Origin: Hydromicrobium sp964517765
GTDB taxonomy: Bacteria; Actinomycetota; Humimicrobiia; Humimicrobiales; Humimicrobiaceae
NCBI GenBank assembly: GCA_964517765.1
Contig: CAZFEN010000017.1
Span: forward strand, 1 to 27,858
DNA: 27,858 nucleotides
Reading direction: 5' to 3'
Shown here: positions 1 through 8,640 of the stretch, piece after piece
How the letters are laid out: every line of letters begins with the position of its first letter
Numbering within the stretch: the stretch's first letter is position 1
Made by a program: the position numbers and the translations under genes
The notes under the pieces: generated by a model
What the model was told of the DNA's origin: nothing
The model's input: only the letters and a program-made list of their open reading frames with translations
Databases searched by the model: none

Positions 1-392
1 ATCCTTGCATTCATATCGGATAACCTGTTAATAAGCTTAAGGTAATCATCAGAATTATAATCGGTACTTTTTTCTATTTCATGATTTAATTTAATGATTA
101 TGTTTTCGATTTCAAGGATTTGTGAAAATGCAGTTTTTGCTTCATTAAAAAGTGTCTTGCCGTCTTTATGGATCATTTGCTGCGGAAGATATCCCATAGT
201 CAGGTTGGACGGCTTTTCAATAGTACCGGTATCTGGTACCTGCAGACCCAGGATGATTTTTAACAGAGTCGTTTTTCCGGCGCCATTGTTTCCAACAAGT
301 CCTATCCTGTCTTTCGGGTTTATTAGAAATGAAATATCATTAAGCAGTATGCGCCCGCCAAAACTTAAGTTAATATGATTAATCGATATCAT
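1..392 (-). CDS. ABC-F family ATP-binding protein, N-terminal part (cut by window edge)
   Basis: The first 130 residues of an ABC ATPase are visible; the rest lies beyond base 1. The ATG is at 392-390. The start reads MISINHINLSFGGRILLND. A Walker A motif GNNGAGKTT is at residues 34-42 and a Q-loop-like stretch GYLPQQ at about 67-72, followed by a charged helical segment. The N-terminal position of the ATPase, with no membrane domain in front and the GYLPQ sequence after Walker A, is typical of soluble ABC-F proteins (Uup/YheS/EttA type), which act on ribosomes rather than in transport. The second ATPase domain that would prove ABC-F is outside the window, so an ordinary ABC transporter ATPase is a weaker alternative. 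It lies 27 bases downstream of the acetyltransferase gene on the same strand and may be co-transcribed with it. Confidence 0.8.
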   Translation of the reverse strand, partial: MISINHINLSFGGRILLNDISFLINPKDRIGLVGNNGAGKTTLLKIILGLQVPDTGTIEKPSNLTMGYLPQQMIHKDGKTLFNEAKTAFSQILEIENIIIKLNHEIEKSTDYNSDDYLKLINRLSDMNAR

Positions 393-419
393 GATTTATT
401 TTAGTAAAAGTAATAGATT

Positions 420-1238
420 TTATTTACGGTTTTTCTCCATCCAATCTACTGCAAAGTCAACAAGGTCTTTCTGGCAGAATAACTGGGATTTTGCCTGACC
501 GATATAACCGGTCCTGATATCAGCTTCCTTATTTTTCATAAACTCGAAACCGAGTTTTTCAAAATCATCGATAACAAGTGTAACATCTTTTAAATTTACC
601 CATTTCCTTTTTCCTTTGGCCAATAAAGGAGCACCGCAGATTTCCTCCATTTTTGAAGGATAATCCGCCCTGTATTCGGCAAGGTGAAGAGACGTGCTGT
701 TTATATGTCCCACACCTATCATAAGCACATAACCACCAAGCTTGTAAATCTTTGCCAGAGGTGATCCTTCACCTAAAGCATTTTCAAGACCATGGTTTCC
801 GGTAATGTATTTAGCATATCGACCTTTTGCTGCAAATGATACCTGAGGATGATTGCTCCTATGCACACCTTTCTGTTTTCTAAAAACTTCTACAATTTTC
901 CCTACTCCTCTTGTCGGTGTTAAATCCGGATCGAATGCAGGCATCGTTTTCTTTATTGTATCGCACCAGTTTTCAGGTACCGGAGGATTTACCCATTTGG
1001 AAGGATCCGACAGGTCCCCTGAAAAGGCAGTCATCACAAGTGTTCCTCTCTTCCCAAGCACTTCTTCAAGAGCAAGTATAACTGCTACAGCCCCGCCGCT
1101 TACCCATCCTATTGAGCTCAGGGAAGAATGGACCAGAAGCACCATCCCCTCTTTGACTCCAATGTTTTTAAAATCTCTGATCAGAGTTTCGACAGTTGGA
1201 GGGCTTTTACTTTTACTAATAACTTCTTTTTCGCTCAT
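420..1238 (-). CDS. AAC(3) family N-acetyltransferase (aminoglycoside 3-N-acetyltransferase-like, YokD family)
   Basis: This 272-residue protein matches the Antibiotic_NAT fold in length and motifs: VHSSLSSIGWVSGG at about 36-49, TPTRGVGKIVE at 107-117, HRSNHPQVSFAAKG at 126-139, GEGSPLAKI at 156-164 and a late HLAE at 185-188. These include the conserved HPxxSFAAxG segment and the His of the HxAE motif. Family members use acetyl-CoA to acetylate the 3-amino group of 2-deoxystreptamine aminoglycosides, but many chromosomal homologues have unknown substrates, so resistance is not proven. The ATG at 1238 has no good Shine-Dalgarno, only an AT-rich leader. A 153-base gap separates it from the GH30 gene upstream; the ABC-F gene follows after 27 bases. 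Confidence 0.88.
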   Translation of the reverse strand: MSEKEVISKSKSPPTVETLIRDFKNIGVKEGMVLLVHSSLSSIGWVSGGAVAVILALEEVLGKRGTLVMTAFSGDLSDPSKWVNPPVPENWCDTIKKTMPAFDPDLTPTRGVGKIVEVFRKQKGVHRSNHPQVSFAAKGRYAKYITGNHGLENALGEGSPLAKIYKLGGYVLMIGVGHINSTSLHLAEYRADYPSKMEEICGAPLLAKGKRKWVNLKDVTLVIDDFEKLGFEFMKNKEADIRTGYIGQAKSQLFCQKDLVDFAVDWMEKNRK

Positions 1239-1391
1239 TTATTATTTTTATATAAATTTTAACATTCATTGATTTAAAATTTGGTATTGTTAACTTTAAA
1301 GTATTTTAGCTGTTAAGGTAAGCTAATGATAATCACACAAATATTCTTTTATGGATTGCTATAGACCTTAAAAAACTAAATTTTATAATTT

Positions 1392-2936
1392 TTATTCAAG
1401 AGATGGCACGACAAAAGTGCTCCATGACATTTCAGGCAATGTTACATTAAAATGGTACTCACCGGTACTTATTTTTAAATCTTTAGGTTTATTTCCATCA
1501 TTTTGCAGGATAATAATAATCTCACCATCCGGATTTAAAAAGGAGACAACGCCCGTTCTAATACTAATTGAAGTTACATAACTTGCTCCCTCTTCCACAA
1601 AGAAAGTAAAATGTTTAAACGCATAAAACATCGGTGTATAAATAACCTCTTTTGTATTCTTATCCACTACAACTGCTGCATTCTGGGGCCACGGACTTTC
1701 GGAATCAATGCTTTTTCCTTCCTCGTCCAGTATCATATTCCACAGCAGATATGAGTTTACTCCCTCATCAAAATAATCCCTTATTTTATTCCAGGTGTGT
1801 ATACCGTATTCCCAGTCATTCTGAGGAAAATCAGGATTATAACCGGGCTCCCAGTAAAAATTACCGCATTCAGTTTCCGTCTGCATGTTTTTTTTATCAG
1901 GGTAATTGCTCCGTGTTTGCGCTACGGAATATAGCCCTCCCCATTGAAAACCTACCGTAGATACATAATCATTGGCCACCGGATCGCTCAATACAGTTTC
2001 CGGAAAAGCTGTATAATCGCCATCCTGTAATGTACCCAGCATTATTTCCGCTCCTACATTCCTTTCTTCAAATAGAGGACCCATATAGTCCCTGATAAAA
2101 GTTAAAAATTGCTCCGGTGTCCACAGGCAGGTGGGGTAATTTCTTTCAATAAAAGGTTCATTCTGCACTGCAACCATAAATATATCAATTCCTTCATTCC
2201 TGTATTCTTCTACAAAACGCGCAAGATACAGCGCATATGCTTCATATATAAGGGGATCATCTTTCATATATCCTCCATCAAAATCCTCACTTGTTTTCAT
2301 CCAGGTGGGGGGTGTCCAGTCTGAACCCCAGATCTGTAAATCAGGCCTGTGTTCCAGGGCGGCTTTTATATAAGGAATAAGATATTCTCTGTCTCTTTCT
2401 ATTGAGAAATCCTCCATCCCGAAATCATCTTTTGTCTCATTTAACGTATAGCGGCTGATTGCATAGTCACTTGCACCAATCGGCACCCTGCAGATATTAA
2501 ACTTCGCGCCTTCCTCCGGATCGAATAGTTCCTTTATTACTTCGTCCCTTTTATCAGGAGTTAAAAGCAGGAGCGCCTCCCAGCCTTTTTCGTTAAAGGC
2601 ACCGCCAAAACCGTCAATTTCCTGGCCAGGAGATGTGATATCTACTGTTACATCAGCTTTTTGATCATTATCTTCTTCAAACAGAAATAAAGTTTCCATG
2701 TCCTTCCACTGTTCATCCTGTGTGCTCAATTTCCAGGAAACTTCTCCAATTTCCTGTCCGTTGCCTATTTCCTCTTCTGCGGAATCTATATCATCCGTGA
2801 TAGCATTATCTGCGACAGCATTGTCTGTGCTTTCTTTGGTGCAGGATATTGTCAAAAAAAGAAGAGGTATTATTACTAACACAATCAATATGCTTATAAC
2901 TATTTTTTTTCTTCTCATATCCCCGAAATTGATCAT
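1392..2936 (-). CDS. Glycoside hydrolase family 30 lipoprotein (glucosylceramidase / endo-1,6-beta-glucanase-like)
   Basis: This 514-residue protein begins with a lysine/arginine-rich segment, a hydrophobic helix and a lipobox LTISC (Cys32), followed by an acidic, low-complexity linker to about residue 60, so it should be exported and lipid-anchored. The catalytic (beta/alpha)8 region starts with QEIDGFGGAFNEKGW (105-119), characteristic of GH30. The probable acid/base is Glu260 in QNEP and the probable nucleophile Glu354 in QTETECG (Glu356 is an alternative). A C-terminal beta-sandwich-like part follows (about 430-514). Family substrates include beta-glucosylceramides and beta-1,6- or beta-1,3-glucans; the specificity here cannot be read. 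The ATG at 2936 has GGAG nine bases upstream; the internal Met7 would also give a normal signal peptide. It lies 20 bases downstream of the GGDEF/HD-GYP gene. Confidence 0.9.
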   Translation of the reverse strand: MINFGDMRRKKIVISILIVLVIIPLLFLTISCTKESTDNAVADNAITDDIDSAEEEIGNGQEIGEVSWKLSTQDEQWKDMETLFLFEEDNDQKADVTVDITSPGQEIDGFGGAFNEKGWEALLLLTPDKRDEVIKELFDPEEGAKFNICRVPIGASDYAISRYTLNETKDDFGMEDFSIERDREYLIPYIKAALEHRPDLQIWGSDWTPPTWMKTSEDFDGGYMKDDPLIYEAYALYLARFVEEYRNEGIDIFMVAVQNEPFIERNYPTCLWTPEQFLTFIRDYMGPLFEERNVGAEIMLGTLQDGDYTAFPETVLSDPVANDYVSTVGFQWGGLYSVAQTRSNYPDKKNMQTETECGNFYWEPGYNPDFPQNDWEYGIHTWNKIRDYFDEGVNSYLLWNMILDEEGKSIDSESPWPQNAAVVVDKNTKEVIYTPMFYAFKHFTFFVEEGASYVTSISIRTGVVSFLNPDGEIIIILQNDGNKPKDLKISTGEYHFNVTLPEMSWSTFVVPSLE

Positions 2937-2956
2937 AATATAATACTCCTATCTAC

Positions 2957-4423
2957 TCAGTACTTGTTATTACGCTTTAAAATTTCTATGAATTTCTTTA
3001 CCAGATCGGGATCGAACTGTGTACCGCTGCACTCCTCCAGCTCTGCTATTGCTTTTTTCTTACTGATAGCTTTTTTATAGGGTCTGCCCATTATCATGAC
3101 CTCATAGGCATCCACTATAGCTATTATCCGCGACAGGACAGGTATCTTCTCCCCCTTAAGTCCCTGGGGATAACCTTTTCCATCCCACCTCTCATGAACA
3201 GTTAAAATATATTCGGCAATACTTGAAAGCTGATTGGATGAGATTGCAATACGGTAGCCAATTTCAGGATGCCTTTTTATTGTTTCCCATTCTTTTTTAC
3301 TCAGGTTCTCTTTTTTATTCAGTATGATATCAAGAATTGCCACTTTACCAATATCATGAATAGTTGCGAGCAGAGATAACTCATCGATTTCGTTTGCGGA
3401 CAACTTTATGGCTCTTCCCAACCGGAGAGCCATTTTCTTTATTCTCTTTGTATGACTCTCAGTTTTAATACTCTTTTCGAATAATGTTCTCTCGAGTGAT
3501 GATATTATCGAACTGATAATGCTTTTTGTCTCTATGAGTTTGTTCCTGTACATGTTGTCTTCGGCTTTTTTTATCATCTTCGTAAAATCCTGTTGGCTTT
3601 TACTCTTCGTTGCAGCACCAAGAGAAATGCTCAAGGATATTCTGCCGCCCTTTGTTTTGGCACTCTTTTCCTTTATCCTTTTTACGATATCCAGGGCAAT
3701 TTCTTCACTTGTTTTGGGAAGCAGCATGGAGAACTCATCCCCGCCCCATCTTGCGACAATATCCTCTGCCCTGCAGCAGCTTTTAAGAACATTCGCACAG
3801 CTTTGAAGTATTTCATCCCCTTCCTTATGTCCGAATGCATCATTTATCAGTTTCAATCCATTTATATCTCCTACAACGACACTCAGCGGAAGCTGCCTTT
3901 TTGTATCAAGTCTCTTTAACTCTTCTTCAAAATAAGCCCTGTTATAAAGATCAGTCAGACTATCATGAAAAGACATATAAGAAAGACGCTCCTCCATCTT
4001 TTTTCTCTCGGATATATTATGCATGATGCTTTCTATTGCAATCAGTTTCCCTTCTTTGTTGTAAAATGGAGTTATCGTCTCTTCATACCATATAATTGTA
4101 CCGTTCTTATGAATAATACGGATTTCTACGGGCTTTGAAAAATTGAAATCGCCGCTCTGTATTTTCTTTAGGATGCTCCTGTCGTCCGGGTGAACTATTT
4201 TATTATTAAACCTGGGGTTATTATAATATTGCTGTGGTTCATAGCCAAGATTTCTCTTTACGGAAGGACTTATATATTCATACTCCGGTTTAGGAAACAG
4301 TTTATATCTGTATATTATATCCGAAGCATTTTCGATAAGCGACCTGAAATATCTTTCATCTTCTTTGAGTTTTTCCAGCTCTTTTTTTTGCTTTGATTTT
4401 GGTTTGCTTTTTTCGGGTTTCAT
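2957..4423 (-). CDS. PAS-GGDEF-HD-GYP cyclic-di-GMP turnover protein
   Basis: Numbered from the GTG at 4426 (489 residues), the protein has a charged, Lys-rich start, a PAS domain (about 24-140, ending in the PAC-like IRIIHKNGTIIWYEE segment), a GGDEF domain (about 145-300) and an HD-GYP domain (about 305-489). GGDEF is intact at 228-232, with an RxxD product-inhibition site at 219-222 exactly five residues before it, so diguanylate cyclase activity is expected. The HD-GYP domain has HDIGK (357-361), HERWDGKGYP (411-420) and VDAYE (438-442). The first His of the usual HHE is Val410, and the usual second Asp of DAYD is Glu442. There is no membrane segment, so it is cytoplasmic and the PAS domain would sense an internal ligand. 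GTG 4426 and ATG 4423 are adjacent; I chose ATG. Confidence 0.92.
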   Translation of the reverse strand: MKPEKSKPKSKQKKELEKLKEDERYFRSLIENASDIIYRYKLFPKPEYEYISPSVKRNLGYEPQQYYNNPRFNNKIVHPDDRSILKKIQSGDFNFSKPVEIRIIHKNGTIIWYEETITPFYNKEGKLIAIESIMHNISERKKMEERLSYMSFHDSLTDLYNRAYFEEELKRLDTKRQLPLSVVVGDINGLKLINDAFGHKEGDEILQSCANVLKSCCRAEDIVARWGGDEFSMLLPKTSEEIALDIVKRIKEKSAKTKGGRISLSISLGAATKSKSQQDFTKMIKKAEDNMYRNKLIETKSIISSIISSLERTLFEKSIKTESHTKRIKKMALRLGRAIKLSANEIDELSLLATIHDIGKVAILDIILNKKENLSKKEWETIKRHPEIGYRIAISSNQLSSIAEYILTVHERWDGKGYPQGLKGEKIPVLSRIIAIVDAYEVMIMGRPYKKAISKKKAIAELEECSGTQFDPDLVKKFIEILKRNNKY

Positions 4424-4530
4424 CACCGGATTCTTTTAAAGATTTTAATTATTATTATTTTTTAACAATTATATACTAAATATTTTAATAATTCATTAAC
4501 TGCATTATCTGCTTCTTTTAACTGTTTTTT

Positions 4531-4576
4531 TTGATTAATCAACCTCTTTTTTAAAAATGTTGATACAATTGTCAAC
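4531..4576. promoter_or_regulatory. Paired inverted repeats upstream of the XRE-type regulator (possible operator)
   Basis: Two inverted repeats share the half-site TTGA/TCAA. TTGATTAATCAA at 4531-4542 is a perfect 12-base palindrome. GTTGATACAATTGTCAAC at 4559-4576 has 5-base arms around 8 bases. They begin 28 bases apart in the 245-base gap between the divergent GGDEF/HD-GYP and XRE genes. The reverse strand of the second repeat also contains TTGACA (4575-4570), a possible -35 element for the leftward gene, but I see no convincing -10. An autoregulatory operator is an inference; AT-rich DNA makes short palindromes by chance. Confidence 0.3.
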
Positions 4577-4671
4577 TTATTATTCGCTGGAAAACTTATA
4601 GAACTTTTCCTATTATTATAGAATTAAACAAATACCATAAAAAATAAGTATATTAAATATATATAGTATAT

Positions 4672-5013
4672 ATGATGTATTCCAATAAAAAGTTCGGAAC
4701 AGCTTTAAAAGAGATAATAGAACAAAAGAAAATAAAATTGAGAAGTCTCGCCAATAAAACAAATCTAAACTATAGTTATTTTAGCAAACTCAAGAAAAGA
4801 GAGAGTTCTCCCCCAATCTTTACCATAGAGTTAATTTCAGATGGATTGGGTATATCTCCTGAATATTTTATGGAATATAGAATCCATAAGATCGAAAAAG
4901 AACTTAAAGATCACCCTCATATTATCGATAAAACATTCGACTTCGTAAATAACCTTTCAAACAAAGAAAAATTAAAAGTAGCCGAAAGAAAAAAGCCATT
5001 CACAAAACACTGA
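4672..5013 (+). CDS. Small XRE-family helix-turn-helix protein
   Basis: This 113-residue protein has an HTH_3/Cro-type DNA-binding domain at about residues 8-66: FGTALKEIIEQKKIKLRSLA, then NLNYSYFSKLKKRE as the recognition-helix region and LGISPEYFMEYR closing the domain. The remaining 45 residues are charged and basic, with no recognisable second domain. It would act as a cytoplasmic transcription regulator; its target is not shown. Two adjacent ATG codons at 4672 and 4675 are equally possible starts, and neither has a clear ribosome-binding site. It is divergent from the cyclic-di-GMP gene, and the PflX-type gene follows after 45 bases on the same strand. Confidence 0.75.
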   Translation: MMYSNKKFGTALKEIIEQKKIKLRSLANKTNLNYSYFSKLKKRESSPPIFTIELISDGLGISPEYFMEYRIHKIEKELKDHPHIIDKTFDFVNNLSNKEKLKVAERKKPFTKH

Positions 5014-5058
5014 AATTATTATAACTTAGTTTTATTACATTAAATAATCCTAATTTAA

Positions 5059-6015
5059 ATGAAATTTTTTGAACTATCAAAATTACTTGACGGAATTTTA
5101 ACCAGATGTGTTATTTGTCCTCACCGCTGTAAGGTCGACAGGAAACAGGGAGAGCAAGGTTTCTGCCAGTCAGGCTATGAGCCTGTGGTATCATCAGCCA
5201 TACCCCATCATGGCGAAGAACCTCCGATCTCCGGAAGCAGAGGTTCCGGGACGATCTTCTTCTCTCACTGCAACATGAGATGTGTATACTGCCAGAACTA
5301 CCAGATCAGCCAGGAATTTGAAGGAAGGCAATATGACATACCGGAACTATCGAAGATCATGATCAAACTGCAGGACTCCGGTTGTCATAATATTAATTTA
5401 GTCTCTCCTACCATATGGATTCCTCAAATAGCAAGCGCTCTTTTTACAGCCAGAAATAATGGTCTTTCGATCCCAACGGTATTCAATACCGGCGGATACG
5501 ATGAACCGAAAATAATAAAAATGCTGGATGGTATAATCGATATCTATATGCCGGATATGAGATACAGTAGTGATGATATGGCTTTGAAATATTCAATGGT
5601 CGGGCAGTATGTCCGGCACAACCGCCAGTCTATAAAAGAGATGTACAGACAGGTAGGAGGACTCAGGCTTGATTCTAAAGGAGTGGCCGTAAAAGGACTC
5701 CTGATAAGACTGCTTGTTTTACCTGAAAACATTGGCGGGATAAAAAAGACTCTGGATTTTATAAAAAATGAATTATCTACCGATGTCTACTTGAGTATTA
5801 TGGCACAGTATCATCCGGTTTACAGAGCATGCGAATATCAGAACTTAAATAGAATGATCACAGCAAAAGAATATCTGGATGTAATAAGATATGCTGAAAA
5901 GAAGGGCCTTACTTCAGGATGGACCCAGGATCATGTTTCCCTCAGCGAGGGAGAAGACTTATTTATACCTGATTTTAAAGATAAGAAAGTTTTTAAGTAT
6001 TACAGGAAGAAGTGA
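5059..6015 (+). CDS. pflX: Radical SAM protein, PflX type (COG1313)
   Basis: The 318-residue protein carries the radical SAM cluster motif CxxxCxxC at Cys71, Cys75 and Cys78, inside HCNMRCVYCQNYQISQ. Ahead of it is a four-cysteine segment (Cys17, Cys20, Cys24, Cys36) and the family signature PHHGEEPPISGSRGSGTIFF. This layout matches the PflX group, related by name to pyruvate formate-lyase activases but without an established reaction. The later NTGGYD (about 141-146) and GLLIRLLVLP segments also fit. A [4Fe-4S] cluster and S-adenosylmethionine are expected, and oxygen sensitivity fits an anaerobe. No glycyl-radical enzyme is encoded in the window. No Shine-Dalgarno is seen. Its stop is 4 bases from the stop of the convergent PolX paralogue. 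Confidence 0.88.
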   Translation: MKFFELSKLLDGILTRCVICPHRCKVDRKQGEQGFCQSGYEPVVSSAIPHHGEEPPISGSRGSGTIFFSHCNMRCVYCQNYQISQEFEGRQYDIPELSKIMIKLQDSGCHNINLVSPTIWIPQIASALFTARNNGLSIPTVFNTGGYDEPKIIKMLDGIIDIYMPDMRYSSDDMALKYSMVGQYVRHNRQSIKEMYRQVGGLRLDSKGVAVKGLLIRLLVLPENIGGIKKTLDFIKNELSTDVYLSIMAQYHPVYRACEYQNLNRMITAKEYLDVIRYAEKKGLTSGWTQDHVSLSEGEDLFIPDFKDKKVFKYYRKK

Positions 6016-6019
6016 CGAA

Positions 6020-7861
6020 TCATATCCTGCTTCTCTGGCTCTTCCATGCTTTCAATTCTTCAAGTGGGAGCGTATTAAGCACATCTTTTTTTTGAAGACC
6101 TGCTCTTCTCGCAATATCAACTCCAAGTCTTATCATGTCAATATTGTTCGGGCGGTGGGCATCTGTGTTTATAACCATCTTTACTCCCATCCTGGCTGCC
6201 TTTCTGACATTTTGCTCATTAAGATCCATCCTTAAAAAATATGAATTTATCTCCAGTGCCTTATCGTTCCTGGCTGCTTCTTCGATCAATCTGTCTATAT
6301 CTATAAAATAAGGGGCTCTGCTCCCGAAAACAACACCTGTGGGATGCGCTATAAAATCGATATATTTATTTTTAACCGCGCTTATCGATCTGGCTGTATT
6401 TTCATCTTCGGTATTCAGAAAGGACGAATGCAGCGATCCGATTGCGATATCCAATTTTTTGATTATATCTTCAGGATAATCAAATTTGCCTGTTCCCCTG
6501 ATATCTATTTCCGACCCCAGTAGAATACGGAAATCTTTGAATCTGGATTTTAATCGATCAATATAATTTGTTTTCCTCCGGAGTCTTTCGGCATCCAGTC
6601 CCCTTCCGTAATAGTTGCTTGTCGTATGGTCGGAAATGGCTATATATTCATAGTGGTACTTTTTTATCCTTTCGATCATATCGCTGAGACTGATTATCCC
6701 ATCGCTCCATCCGGAATGGATATGCAGATCGCCCTTGATATCTTCCGTGGTTAAAAGCTCTGGCAGTGAATGGTTATCCGCCAGCTCTATTTCTCCCAGA
6801 TTTTCCCTTAATTCAGGATGAATATATTGTAAACCCAACCTGCCATAAATAACCTCCTCGAATCGATTGCCATCGGTCTCCGGGTAGCTTTCGATAGCCG
6901 GGTGATTTGTTATCTCTCCTGACTTATCTTCGCTGATTGCAGCGGCATATATCCTACCGTCCCTGAAAAATCCCCTGTCTTTTGCCACTGCTTCCAATTT
7001 CTCTATATGTTTTTTACTTCCGGTAGTATACAGAATATCTATGGCCCAATCCTTGCGGCTGCTTACTATAAGCTCCATCTCGATTCCAAAAATAGTTTCG
7101 AATCTCGCACTTATATTTTCCTGTCTTATGTCCTTCTTTATAAGTCTTTTTACAAAATCAAGCGATTTGATTTCTTCCAGAAGCTTCTCGCTTTTTGTAA
7201 AATCATATGTCCGGTCATTAAAATATGGCCGTATCAGCAGATCTATATCCTTTACTATAGATTTTTTTCTCCTCAGCGAACCGACCACCATGACTTTTTC
7301 GATATCTTTTATCCTGTAAAGGCTGTTTTTTATTTCATCAAGATAATTTTCGACTTCCCAGCGCGAAGACATACCCCTTATGCTTTCCATATAATCCAGT
7401 GACAATTTGAGTCTTCCGATATATGTCTCGATGGCGGCCTCTTTCCCTGATGTGATCTCGGAAAGAACGCTGGAGATCCTTGCACCTTCCTCAAGCCTGT
7501 CCTTTAGATCTTCCGGAGTTTTTATACTTAGTGCATCATAAATTTTAAATAGTGTCTTTTTCCCGAAACTACTTATTCTGATGAGTCTTATTAAGTCACT
7601 GGAATATTTTTGTTTTATTTCTTCATAAAGCCGAATACTGCCAGTTTCCAGATATTCCTTTATAAGATCATAAGATAAGCCCTGTATGCCAACGAGTTCC
7701 TTTAGTCTTCCGTTTCTGAAGATTTTATCGACTCTTTCAGGATCATCCCTGAGGGTCCTTGAAGCTATTGTCAGATGCAGCGATATATCATTGTTATCAG
7801 TTCTTGATTTATTGATTTCTGCGATATCTGTAAGTATATTTGCCAGTTCTAAATTAATCAT
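6020..7861 (-). CDS. Divergent PolX paralogue with C-terminal PHP domain
   Basis: This 613-residue protein has the PolX-PHP plan: helical N-terminal region (about 1-155), nucleotidyltransferase palm (about 185-300) and PHP phosphoesterase domain (about 374-610). The palm has GSLRRKKSIVKDIDLL with Asp205 and Asp207. Aligned to its neighbour at 8813-10534, the third catalytic Asp is Glu263 and the following Arg (IDIR in the paralogue) is missing. The N-terminal half lacks a clear GIKGIG-type helix-hairpin-helix. The PHP metal site looks complete: His380, His382, Asp387, His412, Glu451, His478, His506, Asp567, His569. Bacterial PolX fills short gaps in base-excision repair and uses PHP as a 3'-5' exonuclease. 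This copy may be mainly a nuclease (inference). It is divergent from pcm, with 79 bases between starts. Confidence 0.9.
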   Translation of the reverse strand: MINLELANILTDIAEINKSRTDNNDISLHLTIASRTLRDDPERVDKIFRNGRLKELVGIQGLSYDLIKEYLETGSIRLYEEIKQKYSSDLIRLIRISSFGKKTLFKIYDALSIKTPEDLKDRLEEGARISSVLSEITSGKEAAIETYIGRLKLSLDYMESIRGMSSRWEVENYLDEIKNSLYRIKDIEKVMVVGSLRRKKSIVKDIDLLIRPYFNDRTYDFTKSEKLLEEIKSLDFVKRLIKKDIRQENISARFETIFGIEMELIVSSRKDWAIDILYTTGSKKHIEKLEAVAKDRGFFRDGRIYAAAISEDKSGEITNHPAIESYPETDGNRFEEVIYGRLGLQYIHPELRENLGEIELADNHSLPELLTTEDIKGDLHIHSGWSDGIISLSDMIERIKKYHYEYIAISDHTTSNYYGRGLDAERLRRKTNYIDRLKSRFKDFRILLGSEIDIRGTGKFDYPEDIIKKLDIAIGSLHSSFLNTEDENTARSISAVKNKYIDFIAHPTGVVFGSRAPYFIDIDRLIEEAARNDKALEINSYFLRMDLNEQNVRKAARMGVKMVINTDAHRPNNIDMIRLGVDIARRAGLQKKDVLNTLPLEELKAWKSQRSRI

Positions 7862-7940
7862 CTTATGATATTTCTCTATGTTATAATATCTATGATTTAA
7901 AATTCAAAGGAAGTTATTATATCATAAAATACTTCAAGTT

Positions 7941-8582
7941 ATGAAAAGAAAAGACACAGGCTATGAGTCCCTGAGAGAAGATATGATACGGAACCAGATC
8001 ATTTCGAGGGGAATCAAAGATAAAGTGGTCCTGGACGCATTAAGAAAAGTGCCCCGTGATTATTTTGTGGATGAAACATACAAATCTTCATCTTACGAAG
8101 ACACGCCGCTCCCGATCGGTTCGGGCCAGACCATATCACAACCCTATATTGTGGCACTCATGACTGAGAGTCTCGAACTTACGGGAAATGAAAAGGTTCT
8201 GGAAATCGGCACCGGTTCCGGCTATCAGGCAGCATTACTGGCTGATATAACCAGGGAAGTATATACCGTGGAAGTAAATACTTCATTATATGAGAAAAAC
8301 AAGGAATTACTCAAAAAATACAAAAATATAAAGATGAGTAACCACGATGGTTACCTGGGATGGGAAGAATATGCACCATATGACAGAATAATAGTCACAG
8401 CTGCACCCGATCATATCCCGCAGCCATTTATAGATCAATTGAAAGAAGGCGGTATTATGGTGATCCCTGTCGGACCTTCAAGCTGGAATCAGATCCTCTA
8501 TAAAGTTATCAAACAGGGCAATAGCATCAAGAAAATAGCTTTGTGCGGGGTAGCCTTTGTTCCTCTGGTAAGAAACAGATAA
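7941..8582 (+). CDS. pcm: Protein-L-isoaspartate O-methyltransferase
   Basis: The 213-residue protein has the normal length for Pcm and its key motifs: PIGSGQTISQP at 58-68, which contacts the isoaspartyl substrate, and the SAM-binding motif VLEIGTGSGYQAA at 86-98, followed by the acidic residue in TVEVN at about 109-113. It methylates isoaspartyl residues in aged proteins, starting their conversion back to aspartate, in the cytoplasm. The ATG at 7941 has no clear Shine-Dalgarno; a TATAAT at 7882-7887 could be a -10 box but lacks a good -35 partner. Downstream, after 58 bases, come the small ORF and PolX on the same strand, so protein and DNA repair genes sit together. Confidence 0.95.
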   Translation: MKRKDTGYESLREDMIRNQIISRGIKDKVVLDALRKVPRDYFVDETYKSSSYEDTPLPIGSGQTISQPYIVALMTESLELTGNEKVLEIGTGSGYQAALLADITREVYTVEVNTSLYEKNKELLKKYKNIKMSNHDGYLGWEEYAPYDRIIVTAAPDHIPQPFIDQLKEGGIMVIPVGPSSWNQILYKVIKQGNSIKKIALCGVAFVPLVRNR

Positions 8583-8640
8583 ATATATAAATTGAGGTAT
8601 CATAATTTTAAAATTAAAAGAAGGATAGTAGGATTATTTT

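Noticed and set aside
3519..4396. Several open frames on the strand opposite the GGDEF/HD-GYP gene
   Set aside because: They are antisense to strong domain sequence and have low-complexity, Cys/Phe/Ser-rich translations without motifs.
7863..7927. Nine-base inverted repeat TTATGATAT / ATATCATAA between PolX paralogue and pcm
   Set aside because: The arms are 47 bases apart in very AT-rich DNA, and no regulator or structure is suggested.
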